This document shows positions 5,604 through 6,144 of a stretch of 6,144 nt of DNA, in pieces. The DNA is from Mariprofundaceae bacterium (GTDB taxonomy: Bacteria; Pseudomonadota; Zetaproteobacteria; Mariprofundales; Mariprofundaceae), in the NCBI GenBank assembly GCA_015488125.1, contig WFOJ01000125.1, forward strand, positions 1 through 6,144. Reading direction: 5' to 3'. Under the pieces are notes generated by a model. The model was not told the origin of the DNA and ran no database searches. It worked only from the letters and a program-made list of their open reading frames with translations. Positions within the stretch are counted from its first letter, which is position 1. Each line of letters starts with the position of its first letter. A program made the translations under genes and the position numbers.

Positions 5604-6144
5604 TGTTGGATCCGTTGCTGTACTGCGGCTTCACTGCCGCTGGCATCAATTCTGTTGATGCGTTGCGGATATTGCTGATGCAAGGCGATAAAAGCATGAT
5701 AAACGCGCTGGTGAAAATCCGCATGTTCCGCATCCAGGCGATCCTGTTGATGTCGCGCCATGGCACGATGCATGGCCTGCACCAGTGGCAAATCCAGCCA
5801 CAAGGTCAGATCCGGCTGACAGCCGCACTCCGCCAGCCGCAGCATGGGCAATAAATCCTCGCCCCGTGCTGCCAGCTTGCGCGCTGCCAGTTGATAGGCC
5901 AGGGTCGAATCCGAATAGCGATCGCAAAGCACCCAGTCCCCTGCTGCCAGCCAGGGCGCGATGCACGCACGCACATGTTGCGCCCGGTCAGCGAGGAACA
6001 AAAACAATTCAGCTTCAGCCACCGGTTGCCAGCCAGGGTCAAGCAATAAACGGCGCAACTCCGCCCCTAACGGTGTGGCGCCCGGTTGTCGCGTCACTCG
6101 CACCGATAAGCCCTGCGCCCGCAAGAACGCCGCTGTCAATTGCA
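5579..6144 (-). CDS. tmk: Thymidylate kinase (dTMP kinase), partial, N-terminus beyond right edge
   Basis: The frame is open to the right edge and ends with TAA at 5581-5579. It gives 187 residues of a usual 205-215, so about 20 N-terminal residues, including the ATP-binding P-loop, are missing. The apparent start at 6139 is a TTG leucine codon inside the gene. The enzyme phosphorylates dTMP to dTDP with ATP in the dTTP pathway. Recognisable segments are VTRQPGATPLG (family form TREPGGTPLG), the DRYSDSTLAYQ nucleotide-binding motif, PDLTLWLDLP, and a lid-like stretch ending QDRLDAE. Two changes are unusual: Glu to Gln in the REPG motif, and LAARK where most members have GGGRG after AYQ. Position directly before holB supports the assignment. 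A functional but divergent Tmk is most likely; activity cannot be judged without the P-loop. Confidence 0.9.
   Translation of the reverse strand, partial: QLTAAFLRAQGLSVRVTRQPGATPLGAELRRLLLDPGWQPVAEAELFLFLADRAQHVRACIAPWLAAGDWVLCDRYSDSTLAYQLAARKLAARGEDLLPMLRLAECGCQPDLTLWLDLPLVQAMHRAMARHQQDRLDAEHADFHQRVYHAFIALHQQYPQRINRIDASGSEAAVQQRIQQCLQTLLP

Noticed and set aside
5247..5854. Open frames on both strands across the holB/tmk junction
   Set aside because: They are shadows; holB and tmk motifs read straight through in their own frames, and the 25-nt overlap is explained by coupled translation.
1..6144. CRISPR array, insertion sequence, tRNA or phage genes
   Set aside because: No regularly spaced repeats, transposase-like frames, terminal inverted repeats or tRNA-like folds were seen.

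Overview
The window carries ordinary chromosomal genes of a proteobacterium with a moderately high G+C content. The thymidylate kinase to DNA polymerase III delta' order (tmk-holB) and the protein-level similarity to Escherichia coli MurJ fit Gammaproteobacteria or a nearby lineage such as Zetaproteobacteria or Acidithiobacillia. The sequence alone does not settle which.

Layout, left to right. Positions 1-1141 (minus strand) hold the first 380 codons of a type I restriction-modification methyltransferase subunit (hsdM). It runs off the left edge, so its hsdS and hsdR partners, if present, lie outside. Positions 1295-1450 (minus) encode a 51-residue zinc-ribbon miniprotein with a TTG start and a strong Shine-Dalgarno sequence. 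Positions 1451-1707 are a divergent intergenic region. It contains a near-consensus sigma-70 promoter pointing right and a leader of about 150 nt with several complementary segments. Positions 1708-3060 (plus) encode the magnesium transporter MgtE. Converging on it from the right is a tightly packed minus-strand operon, tmk (5579 to the right edge, N-terminus missing), holB (4629-5603) and murJ (3091-4629). Its coding regions overlap by 25 nt (tmk/holB) and 1 nt (holB/murJ).

The operon combines dTMP phosphorylation for DNA precursors, a clamp-loader subunit for replication, and the lipid II flippase for cell-wall synthesis, so it is a growth-linked housekeeping unit. MgtE is a separate Mg2+ import unit with its own promoter. 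The hsdM side looks like the edge of an accessory defence locus next to this housekeeping block.

The most interesting non-coding signal is the mgtE leader. Its elements can fold either as a 5' hairpin or as a closed multibranch structure ending 2 nt before the mgtE Shine-Dalgarno sequence. This is the geometry of a switch and does not match the M-box consensus as I remember it. No CRISPR array, tRNA, rRNA or insertion sequence was seen.
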